The translations under genes and the position numbers were made by a program. The notes below the pieces were generated by a model, which saw only the letters and a list, made by a program, of their open reading frames with translations, did no database searches and was not told the origin of the DNA. Shown in pieces: positions 6,426 through 12,227 of a stretch of 12,227 nt of DNA. The stretch spans positions 1-12,227 of the forward strand of contig JAHJLO010000051.1 in assembly GCA_018821685.1 (NCBI GenBank), written 5' to 3'. The stretch comes from Patescibacteria group bacterium. GTDB lineage: Bacteria > Patescibacteriota > Minisyncoccia > Phycocordibacterales > UBA12079. Positions within the stretch are counted from its first letter, which is position 1. Each line of letters starts with the position of its first letter.

Positions 6426-6460
6426 AAACAAGACGAAAACCCAGTTGTTTTTTCTTGTTT
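6426..6460 (+). terminator. Possible attenuating hairpin between pilM and pilN
   Basis: Bases 6426-6440 and 6447-6460 form an imperfect stem of about 13 bp with a 6-base loop (ccagtt) and a T-rich right arm. It lies 25 bases after the pilM stop, before the pilN promoter. Because it is A/T-rich and lacks a separate T-tract, it may terminate pilM transcription only partly. Confidence 0.4.
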
Positions 6461-6486
6461 TCCACAAGCACTTTATTTAAAATACT

Positions 6487-6494
6487 TGTATAAT
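6487..6494 (+). promoter_or_regulatory. Internal promoter before pilN
   Basis: TG followed directly by a perfect TATAAT (6489-6494), six bases before the ATG at 6501. No recognisable -35 box is present. The expected start of transcription falls on or next to the start codon, implying a leaderless message. Confidence 0.55.
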
Positions 6495-6500
6495 ACTAAT

Positions 6501-7079
6501 ATGGTTACAGGCGCTGATAACATTTCTTTTATTCCTAAAAAAAACACCTCCCTTGAAGTTAAAAAAACGGGGTCGGTGAATTTCGCTTTTCTTGTTGCGA
6601 TGGTTATTTTCTTAGCCACGATAGTTTCTTCTTTGGGAGTTTTTTTGTATAAAAATTTTTTAAAGAATAAAATTGAAGAAAGCTCTATTATGCTTGAAAG
6701 AGAAAAAGAAAACTTTGATACTAATTCAATCAATCAATTTTCAAGATTAGGTGAAAGAATAAAAATTTCAGAAGAGCTGTTAAATAACCATATTGATTTA
6801 ACCGGTCTTTTCGAAGTGCTAGAAATCAATACTTTAAAGACGGTTCAATTCAAGAGTTTCGATTTCTCTTTAAAAGAAGATGGTCTTCACCTTTCAATGA
6901 AAGGCATTGCTCGGGACTATTCGACAGTTGCTTTGCAGTCAGATATTTTGGGAGATCACCCTTTAATCAAAGATATTGTTTTTTCTAATTTAGACGTTAA
7001 TGATGAAGGACAAGTTGTTTTTGATTTTTCTGCTACCGTGGATAAAGATTTAGTTTCTTATAGAAAAAGAATTGAGTAA
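6501..7079 (+). CDS. pilN: PilN-like inner-membrane alignment protein
   Basis: A 192-residue bitopic membrane protein: a short cytoplasmic N-terminus, one transmembrane helix (about residues 27-50) and an extracytoplasmic part starting with a charged, probably coiled-coil stretch (about 52-90). The N-terminal ISFIPKK (8-14) resembles the INLLPxR motif through which PilN binds PilM, the strongest specific evidence along with its place between pilM and pilO. PilN pairs with PilO through a ferredoxin-like fold. I prefer ATG 6501 over an in-frame TTG at 6486 because the TTG overlaps the -10 box. The stop is nine bases before pilO. Similarity beyond motif and topology is weak, as is usual for PilN. 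Confidence 0.8.
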   Translation: MVTGADNISFIPKKNTSLEVKKTGSVNFAFLVAMVIFLATIVSSLGVFLYKNFLKNKIEESSIMLEREKENFDTNSINQFSRLGERIKISEELLNNHIDLTGLFEVLEINTLKTVQFKSFDFSLKEDGLHLSMKGIARDYSTVALQSDILGDHPLIKDIVFSNLDVNDEGQVVFDFSATVDKDLVSYRKRIE

Positions 7080-7088
7080 ATAATTATT

Positions 7089-7640
7089 ATGAATAAGTTT
7101 ATAATCCCAATAATTTTAATAGTGTTATCAATAGGGTTGTTTGTTATGTATATTGATCCTAACTATAAAGAAGTAAAAGTCTTAAAAGACGTAAATAATC
7201 AGTACCAAGAGGCTCTTAACAAATCAAAGGAATTGAGAAAGGTAAGAGATTCTCTTCTCGAACAATACAATTCTTTTACAGAAGAAGACTTAAGTAGAAT
7301 TAGAAAGTTACTTCCTGATAATGTAGATAACGTTAGATTAATTATGGACGTTGATAGTATCGCTTCTGTTTATGGTGCTATCATTAGAGATGTTAAAATC
7401 AATTCTAATTCAGAGAGTGACGATGTTAGAGTTAATATTGCGGATATTCAAAAATATGAAGATGTTACTTTAAGTTTTTCTATGTCAGCTAACTATGAAA
7501 ATTTCGTTAAATTTGTTGGTGATTTGAGGGATAGTTTGAGACTGGTTGATATAACTCACCTTGATTTTAATCCACCTTTAAACACCGAGTCTGATGTTTA
7601 TAAATATAACTTTACGATAAAAACCTATCGATTAAAATAA
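7089..7640 (+). CDS. pilO: PilO-like inner-membrane alignment protein
   Basis: A 183-residue protein with an N-terminal transmembrane helix (about 4-20) and no cytoplasmic domain to speak of. A coiled-coil-like charged region follows (about 30-65), then IRKLLPDNVDN (about 71-81), which fits the L-P segment typical of PilO, and a C-terminal alpha/beta domain ending in a beta-rich segment. PilO heterodimerises with PilN in the pilus alignment complex. It lies nine bases after pilN and 18 before the next gene. There is no Shine-Dalgarno; the ATG follows an A/T-only stretch. The assignment rests on topology, the LP segment and gene order more than on strong sequence identity. Confidence 0.8.
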   Translation: MNKFIIPIILIVLSIGLFVMYIDPNYKEVKVLKDVNNQYQEALNKSKELRKVRDSLLEQYNSFTEEDLSRIRKLLPDNVDNVRLIMDVDSIASVYGAIIRDVKINSNSESDDVRVNIADIQKYEDVTLSFSMSANYENFVKFVGDLRDSLRLVDITHLDFNPPLNTESDVYKYNFTIKTYRLK

Positions 7641-7658
7641 TTTAATAATAAAATCAAT

Positions 7659-7925
7659 ATGAAAAAAATAATTGGAATACTTACTTTAGTTGTTGTTTTG
7701 TTCGGAACCTTTGGTTTTGTTAGTGGAGCTTCTGAAAGTTTGCTAGTGTCTAGCGGTGGGGTATCTCAGGTTGGAGGTGATCTGCTGGTTTTATTGTTGG
7801 AAATAAAATCAATTGAGTTGAACGGTGATATTTTTAGTGATGATGCTTTTTCTAATTTAAAAGATTTTGGAGTTGAAATAGCTCCACAACCAGCTGGTAG
7901 AGAAAATCCATTCGCAACTATCTAA
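7659..7925 (+). CDS. Small secreted protein in the PilP position
   Basis: An 88-residue protein with a clear signal sequence: KK at positions 2-3, a hydrophobic core (about 4-22) and a probable cut near VSGA-SES. The mature part is about 63 residues, acidic, without a lipobox cysteine, and ends in PAGRENPFATI. Proteobacterial PilP follows PilO in the operon and carries an RDPF-type motif in its flexible N-terminal tail that contacts PilN-PilO. The GRENPF end could be the equivalent, with the PilQ-binding beta domain lost because a cell envelope without an outer membrane needs no secretin. From memory, small proteins ending in GRxNPFxP occur at this place in other CPR pilus operons. The PilP-like role is inference; secretion is well supported. 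Confidence 0.6.
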   Translation: MKKIIGILTLVVVLFGTFGFVSGASESLLVSSGGVSQVGGDLLVLLLEIKSIELNGDIFSDDAFSNLKDFGVEIAPQPAGRENPFATI

Positions 7926-7961
7926 TTGTTCTTTTTAATCTAAGTTTAATTTAAATAAATA

Positions 7962-9683
7962 ATGAGTTTTTTAGATGTTTTAGCAAAAAAAGGGGCTATT
8001 GAAAGTAGCCAAATTTCTTCGATAGAAAAAGAAGTTTCTACTTCTGGAAAAATCGTAGATGATGTTTTGATTGAAAGAGGTGTTAAATCTCAGGATATTG
8101 TCGTTGCTAAAGAGGAATATTTTAATATCCCCGCTAAAAAAATTGGTGAAAAAGGAATTGAGCTGAGTGTTCTTGAAAAGATTCCTGAAACTTCAGCAGC
8201 TCATTATAAATTCATCCCTATTAGCGTTGACGAGGAAGGCTTTCTGGAAGTTGGAATGGTTGACCCGGACAACATGGAAGCGAGGGATGCTCTTCAATTT
8301 ATTTCTTCAAAAAATAATTTACCTTTTAAGCTTTTCGTTATTTCAAACGAAGATTTCAATAAGGTCCTTGAGGGCTACAAAGGTTTACATGGTGAAGTAA
8401 CAAAGGCTTTGACTGAACTTGAGTCAGAAATATCGACAGAAATTTCCAAGAAAGATTCTTCTTCTTCGAATAATCCGAAAACAAAACAGGAAACAAAGAT
8501 TATTGAAGAGGCTCCTGTGACAAAAATAGTTGCGACTATTTTAAGATACGCGGCCGAAGGAAACGCTTCTGACATTCATATTGAACATATGGGAAGTAAG
8601 GTCCGTGTACGTTTTAGAGTTGACGGTGTTTTACATACTAATTTAGTGTTGCCTGCTAGTGTTCATAGTGCCGTGGTTGCTCGAATCAAAGTTCTTTCTA
8701 ATATGAAATTAGATGAAAAAAGAAAACCACAGGATGGACGTTTTTCGGCTCGTATTGAAAATAGAAAAGTTGATTTTAGAGTTTCTACTTTTCCCGCTTA
8801 TTATGGAGAAAAGGTTGTTATGAGAATTCTTGAGCCCGAAAAGGGTGTTAAGGGGCTTGAAGAAGCCGGGCTTTCTCCTGTGGACTTAGAAAAATTGAGA
8901 AGAGCTGTGAAGAAACCCTATGGGATGATACTTATATCGGGACCGACAGGTTCGGGAAAATCAACGACACTCTATTCTTTGCTTAATGAAGTTGATCGAG
9001 AATCTAAAAATGTTTTAAGTCTTGAAGATCCTGTTGAATTTAATATTGAAGGTGTCAGCCAATCTCAAGTTAGACCAGAGATAGGATATACCTTTGCCAG
9101 TGGGTTAAGAACTACTTTGCGACAAGACCCTGATGTTATCATGGTGGGGGAGATTCGAGATAAAGAAACAGCAGCTCTTGCTATTCAGGCGGCTTTAACT
9201 GGTCACTTAGTTTTATCTACTATACACACGAACTCCGCTGTCGGTGTCATTCCAAGGCTTATCGAGATGGGAGTTGATCCTTATCTTATTGCTCCTACTT
9301 TAATCTTGGCTGTCGCCCAGAGACTTGCTAGACGTCTATGTCCTAATTCCGGAGAGGCTATTCCTGTTGAGGGTAGTATCAAAATGATGATAGAGAAAGA
9401 ATTTAGTAATTTACCAGAAGAATTTAGAAATAAAGTTAAGTTTTCTGAAAATGTTTATAAGGCAGTTCCTTCTGATGAATGTCCTGCGGGTACAAAAGGG
9501 AGGGTGGGTGTTTTTGAAGTAATCGAAATGAATAAAGAGATCGAAGATGCTATTTTAAATAACCCTAATAATACAAATTTGGATAAAATTGTTAGGTCTC
9601 AAGGAGTTCTTACTATGAAGGAGGATGCTATTATTAAGGCTTTTGATAAAAAAATTCCATTTGAAGAAGTTGGTAAATTATAG
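7962..9683 (+). CDS. pilB: PilB, type IV pilus extension ATPase (GspE family)
   Basis: A 573-residue cytoplasmic hexameric ATPase. An N-terminal MshEN/T2SSE_N-type domain (about 1-140) and a polar linker (about 145-180) precede the catalytic part. Motifs: SDIHIE (about 204-209), Walker A GPTGSGKST (327-335), Asp box LEDPVEF (354-360), Walker B with GEIRD (396-400) and His box GHLVLSTIHTN (414-424). These define a secretion ATPase of the PilB/GspE group that drives pilus extension. The C-terminal zinc module, usually two CxxC pairs, keeps one cysteine of each pair: C460 in LCPNSG and C507 in ECPAGTKGR. Zinc binding is therefore probably altered or lost. The gene follows the small secreted protein by 36 bases. 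It ends with TAG. Confidence 0.97.
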   Translation: MSFLDVLAKKGAIESSQISSIEKEVSTSGKIVDDVLIERGVKSQDIVVAKEEYFNIPAKKIGEKGIELSVLEKIPETSAAHYKFIPISVDEEGFLEVGMVDPDNMEARDALQFISSKNNLPFKLFVISNEDFNKVLEGYKGLHGEVTKALTELESEISTEISKKDSSSSNNPKTKQETKIIEEAPVTKIVATILRYAAEGNASDIHIEHMGSKVRVRFRVDGVLHTNLVLPASVHSAVVARIKVLSNMKLDEKRKPQDGRFSARIENRKVDFRVSTFPAYYGEKVVMRILEPEKGVKGLEEAGLSPVDLEKLRRAVKKPYGMILISGPTGSGKSTTLYSLLNEVDRESKNVLSLEDPVEFNIEGVSQSQVRPEIGYTFASGLRTTLRQDPDVIMVGEIRDKETAALAIQAALTGHLVLSTIHTNSAVGVIPRLIEMGVDPYLIAPTLILAVAQRLARRLCPNSGEAIPVEGSIKMMIEKEFSNLPEEFRNKVKFSENVYKAVPSDECPAGTKGRVGVFEVIEMNKEIEDAILNNPNNTNLDKIVRSQGVLTMKEDAIIKAFDKKIPFEEVGKL

Positions 9684-9719
9684 GTGTGGAAATGTAATAT
9701 ATTTAATTTTGAAACTTAA

Positions 9720-9727
9720 TGTATAAT
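9720..9727 (+). promoter_or_regulatory. Internal promoter before the receiver gene
   Basis: TG directly followed by a perfect TATAAT (9722-9727) lies seven bases before the ATG at 9735. No convincing -35 box is seen. The layout matches the pilN, HD and comF promoters and predicts a leaderless transcript covering the receiver and possibly pilT-pilC. Confidence 0.55.
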
Positions 9728-9734
9728 GTATTGT

Positions 9735-10136
9735 ATGAAAGAAAATTCTAGATATAAAATATTATTGATTGATGACGATAAGTTTCTAATCGAAATGTAC
9801 TCGCTTAAATTTAAGGAAAACAGTTTTGATGTTGAAACCGTTTTTGGTGGGCAAGAGGCTCTCGAGAAAATTAAAGAAAATGATATTTTTGATATCGTCC
9901 TTATGGATCTAATCATGCCAGCAATGGATGGTTTTGAATTGTTAGAAAAGATTAGAAGTGAAAAACTAGCTGAAAAGTCCGCGATAATTATTTTATCAAA
10001 TCAGGGTCAAAAATCAGATATTGATAGAGTAGAAAGTTTATCCATTGATGGTTATATTATTAAGGCAAGTACGATTCCTTCGGAAGTTTTGTCTAAGGTT
10101 ACCGATATCGCCGATAAAAAGTTTGGTAAAAAATAA
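9735..10136 (+). CDS. Stand-alone CheY-like response regulator receiver
   Basis: A 133-residue single receiver domain with no output domain. The acidic pocket is D13-D14-D15 (LLIDDDKF), the phosphoacceptor is D58 (VLMDLIMP), and switch Ser88 (IILSNQ) and Lys110 (YIIKAS) complete the active site. It should be phosphorylated by a histidine kinase outside the window and act by protein contact. Lying between pilB and pilT, it may switch pilus extension and retraction, comparable in principle to PilG and PilH in Pseudomonas twitching. The start at 9735 was chosen over ATG 9726 because the latter overlaps the -10 box and the former gives a normal receiver length. Family certainty is very high; the partner is inferred. 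Confidence 0.95.
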   Translation: MKENSRYKILLIDDDKFLIEMYSLKFKENSFDVETVFGGQEALEKIKENDIFDIVLMDLIMPAMDGFELLEKIRSEKLAEKSAIIILSNQGQKSDIDRVESLSIDGYIIKASTIPSEVLSKVTDIADKKFGKK

Positions 10137-10142
10137 ATTTTA

Positions 10143-10185
10143 TTATTCCCATTTTACGGGATAAATTAAAGCCCGCAAGAACGGG
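10143..10185 (+). promoter_or_regulatory. Tandem hairpins in the pilT leader
   Basis: Two adjacent hairpins fill the gap before pilT: ttattccc/gggataa (10143-10150 with 10158-10164, one bulge) and cccg/cggg (10172-10175 with 10182-10185). They share the pattern ccc-spacer-acggga, and the ggg of the first can instead pair with the ccc of the second, so alternative folds are possible. A run of A's and the pilT ATG follow. Neither ends in a T-tract, so a plain terminator is unlikely; control of translation or processing is possible. Confidence 0.35.
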
Positions 10186-10193
10186 AAAAAAAT

Positions 10194-11252
10194 ATGACAC
10201 ATAAACAAAAACTAGAAATATTAATTGATCGCGTTGTAAAAGAGGGGGGTTCCGATCTCCATATTACAGAAGAAAGACTTCCTTTTATCAGGGTTGATGG
10301 TTCTTTAATTCCTTTAACCAGTACCGAGGTTTCGACCAAAGAAGACTTACTTGGTTTTTTGGATGAATTGTTAACTCCTCAAAATAAAGAAAAATTTTTA
10401 GAGAAAAAAGAAATCGATTTTTCATATAGTGATACAGGAAGTCGTTTTAGAGGAAATGGTTTTTTCCATCAAGGGTTGATGAGCATCGCCCTAAGGTTGA
10501 TTCCTAAACAAATCAAAACACTTGAAGAACTTAATCTTCCTCCGATTTTAAAAAAGTTTACTGAAATACAGCAAGGATTTTTTTTGGTAGTTGGTCCTGT
10601 TGGGCAAGGAAAATCAACAACACTTGCTGCTATGATTGAGATAATTAATCAAGAAAGGAACGAACATATTGTAACCATTGAAGACCCTGTTGAGTATTTA
10701 TATGAACCCAAAAAGTCCATTATTGATCAAAGGGAGGTTGGTGTCGATACTGTCGATTTTGCTGTAGCTTTGAGGTCTATGTTTAGACAAGACGTCGACG
10801 TTGCTCTTATCGGGGAAATGAGAGGAGCTGAAACTATTTCAACAGCTGTAACAGCTGCTGAAACTGGTCACTTAGTGTTTTCAACTTTACACACTAATAC
10901 TGCGGCTCAAACCATCGATAGAATTATTGATTCTTTCCCTGCGGCTCAACAAGATCAGATTAGAACACAATTGGCGGGCAGTTTGACTGGGATATTATCC
11001 CAAAGATTGATTCCAAGAGTTTCTGGAGGAATGATTCCTGCCTATGAGTTGCTTATTAACAACAATGCTGTTTCTAACTTAATAAGAGAAAAAAGAACTT
11101 ATGAAATAAACTCGATTATTGAAACAGGATCTCAGTTAGGAATGTTAAGTCTTAATAGGTCTTTGGCAGATTTGGTTAGAAGAGGAGAAGTCAGTATTGA
11201 AAATGCTCGTAAGTATTCACTAAATGTGGGTGCTCTTGAAAAATTAGTATAG
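10194..11252 (+). CDS. pilT: PilT, type IV pilus retraction ATPase
   Basis: A 352-residue cytoplasmic hexameric ATPase, the usual PilT length. It has the PilT N-terminal PAS-like domain with GGSDLHI (about 18-24), Walker A GPVGQGKST (134-142), Asp box IEDPVEYLY (about 162-170), Walker B with IGEMR (206-210) and His box GHLVFSTLHTN (225-235). AVSNLIRE (292-299) corresponds to the AIRNLIRE retraction motif, which separates PilT from PilB. The Walker A differs from the common GPTGSGKST by Val and Gln but keeps the essential Gly, Lys and Ser. The Walker B region has DVDVALIG where DPDVILVG is common. The gene follows the receiver by 57 bases and precedes pilC by 24. Confidence 0.97.
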   Translation: MTHKQKLEILIDRVVKEGGSDLHITEERLPFIRVDGSLIPLTSTEVSTKEDLLGFLDELLTPQNKEKFLEKKEIDFSYSDTGSRFRGNGFFHQGLMSIALRLIPKQIKTLEELNLPPILKKFTEIQQGFFLVVGPVGQGKSTTLAAMIEIINQERNEHIVTIEDPVEYLYEPKKSIIDQREVGVDTVDFAVALRSMFRQDVDVALIGEMRGAETISTAVTAAETGHLVFSTLHTNTAAQTIDRIIDSFPAAQQDQIRTQLAGSLTGILSQRLIPRVSGGMIPAYELLINNNAVSNLIREKRTYEINSIIETGSQLGMLSLNRSLADLVRRGEVSIENARKYSLNVGALEKLV

Positions 11253-11276
11253 TATTTTAATTAGAAACAAAAAACA

Positions 11277-12227
11277 ATGTTATTTAAATATAAAGTTATA
11301 GATAAAGGGGGGGCAACCAAAGAGGGTCAGATTGAGGCCGTTAATAATGATGTTGCTATCAATTCTCTTCAAGAAAGAGGCTTTGTTGTTGTTTCTATTG
11401 ACCAAGCCGATAAAAATATTTTTGGGAACATAACGTTTTTTGAGAGAGCTTCTAACAAAGACGTTGTTATTCTCTCAAGACAAATGGCAACTTTGTTTGA
11501 GGCTCAGGTTTCAGTTTTACGTGTCTTTAGGCTACTAGCTTCTGAATCAGAGAGTCCTGTCCTGAGAAAGAGTCTAGGAATTATCGCTGATGATTTACAG
11601 GCCGGTAGTTCTATTTCTGAAGCGCTGTCAAAACATCCAAAGGTTTTTTCCGATTTTTATGTGAATATGGTTCGGGCCGGGGAAGAATCAGGAAAACTTA
11701 ATCAAACTTTTTTATATTTAGCTGATCACTTAGATAGAAGCTACGCCCTAACTTCTAAGGCAAAAAGTGCCTTAATTTATCCTGCTTTTGTTATGGTTGT
11801 TTTCGTTGTAGTTATGATTTTAATGTTTACAATGGTTATCCCTAAAATTAGTTCTATTTTGGTTGAGTCTGGTCAGGAGATTCCTTTTTTCACAAAAATA
11901 GTTATGGGAATAAGTGATGCTTTGTTAAATTATGGTTTTTTCATGCTGATCTTCGTCGTTATCGGTGCTTTCTTCTTTGCTCGTTTTAGTAGGACTGAAG
12001 CAGGAAAAACATCTTTATCACGTTTTAAAATTTCTATTCCATATTTAGGAAGTTTATACAGAAAACTTTACCTGACAAGAATTGCTAGCAATATGAATAC
12101 CATGCTTTTGAGTGGTGTCCCTATTGTTAAGGTTATCGAAAATACAGCTGAGGTTGTTGATAACGTGGTTTTTCGTAAAATTTTAGAAAAGGCAGCTCAG
12201 GATGTTAGAACTGGAAAATCCGTATCA
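11277..12227 (+). CDS. pilC: PilC, type IV pilus platform protein (GspF family), 3'-partial
   Basis: The frame from ATG 11277 stays open for 317 codons to the window edge; about 400 residues would be normal. It opens with MLFKYKVIDKGG, typical of GspF/PilC. A first T2SSF domain follows, with ILSRQMATLFEAQVSVLRVF (about 65-84), a LQAGSSISEAL segment (about 107-117) and VRAGEESGKL (about 132-141). Two hydrophobic membrane stretches are near 168-190 and 217-236. The second T2SSF domain starts with the parallel LTRIASNMNTMLLSGVPIVK (about 269-288). PilC is the inner-membrane platform through which PilB and PilT act on the pilus base. No Shine-Dalgarno; an A-rich stretch precedes the ATG. Confidence 0.95.
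   Translation, partial: MLFKYKVIDKGGATKEGQIEAVNNDVAINSLQERGFVVVSIDQADKNIFGNITFFERASNKDVVILSRQMATLFEAQVSVLRVFRLLASESESPVLRKSLGIIADDLQAGSSISEALSKHPKVFSDFYVNMVRAGEESGKLNQTFLYLADHLDRSYALTSKAKSALIYPAFVMVVFVVVMILMFTMVIPKISSILVESGQEIPFFTKIVMGISDALLNYGFFMLIFVVIGAFFFARFSRTEAGKTSLSRFKISIPYLGSLYRKLYLTRIASNMNTMLLSGVPIVKVIENTAEVVDNVVFRKILEKAAQDVRTGKSVS

Noticed and set aside
6486..6500. TTG start for pilN
   Set aside because: It overlaps the -10 box; ATG 6501 fits both the promoter and the short PilN cytoplasmic tail.
8167..8575. Open frames inside pilB on both strands
   Set aside because: They overlap a well-supported ATPase in other frames and look like no known protein. The same applies to overlapping frames at 4496-4774, 6021-6260, 6473-6733 and 9716-9916.
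9726..9734. ATG 9726 as the start of the receiver
   Set aside because: This ATG overlaps the TATAAT box, so it would not be on the mRNA; ATG 9735 is three codons downstream.
10143..10185. Known riboswitch before pilT
   Set aside because: Only 57 bases separate the genes and no recognised aptamer core, such as a c-di-GMP fold, is visible.

Overview
This is an AT-rich stretch of a bacterial chromosome, most likely from the Candidate Phyla Radiation (Patescibacteria, Parcubacteria-like). The inference rests on gene content and style: a compact type IV pilus operon in the order pilM-pilN-pilO-small secreted protein-pilB-receiver-pilT-pilC, a stand-alone CheY-like receiver between pilB and pilT, PilB and PilT with slightly degenerate motifs, and no Shine-Dalgarno sequence before any of the ten genes whose start is visible. 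TAA, TAG and TGA all end genes here, so the code is standard and not the TGA=Gly code of Gracilibacteria and Absconditabacteria. No sequence search was run, so the taxonomy is a judgement.

Layout: (1) 1-3072, the 3' part of a long superfamily 2 helicase with a C-terminal PD-(D/E)XK-like motif, probably a phage-defence or restriction protein; its frame is open to the left edge. (2) 3079-3872, a terminator, a tRNA-Ser(GCT) gene on the minus strand, then about 600 bases without a protein gene, packed with perfect and imperfect inverted repeats and two further partial copies of the same tRNA. One copy is split in its D-arm by nested hairpin insertions. (3) 3873-5139, two convergent genes sharing a terminator hairpin: an HD-domain hydrolase and a ComF-like phosphoribosyltransferase without the usual N-terminal zinc finger. 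(4) 5268-12227, the type IV pilus operon, cut by the right edge inside pilC.

How the genes fit together: PilM is the cytoplasmic actin-like ring protein that binds the N-terminal tail of PilN. PilN and PilO form the inner-membrane alignment complex. The 88-residue secreted protein after pilO occupies the position of PilP. PilB powers pilus extension, PilT retraction, and PilC is the membrane platform. The receiver may tune the motors. comF, divergent from pilM, hints at a link to DNA uptake.

The most unusual features are the tRNA-Ser-derived palindrome cluster at 3250-3810 and a repeated promoter layout in which TGTATAAT or TGTATACT lies only 6-8 bases before the start codon at four separate genes, implying leaderless mRNAs.
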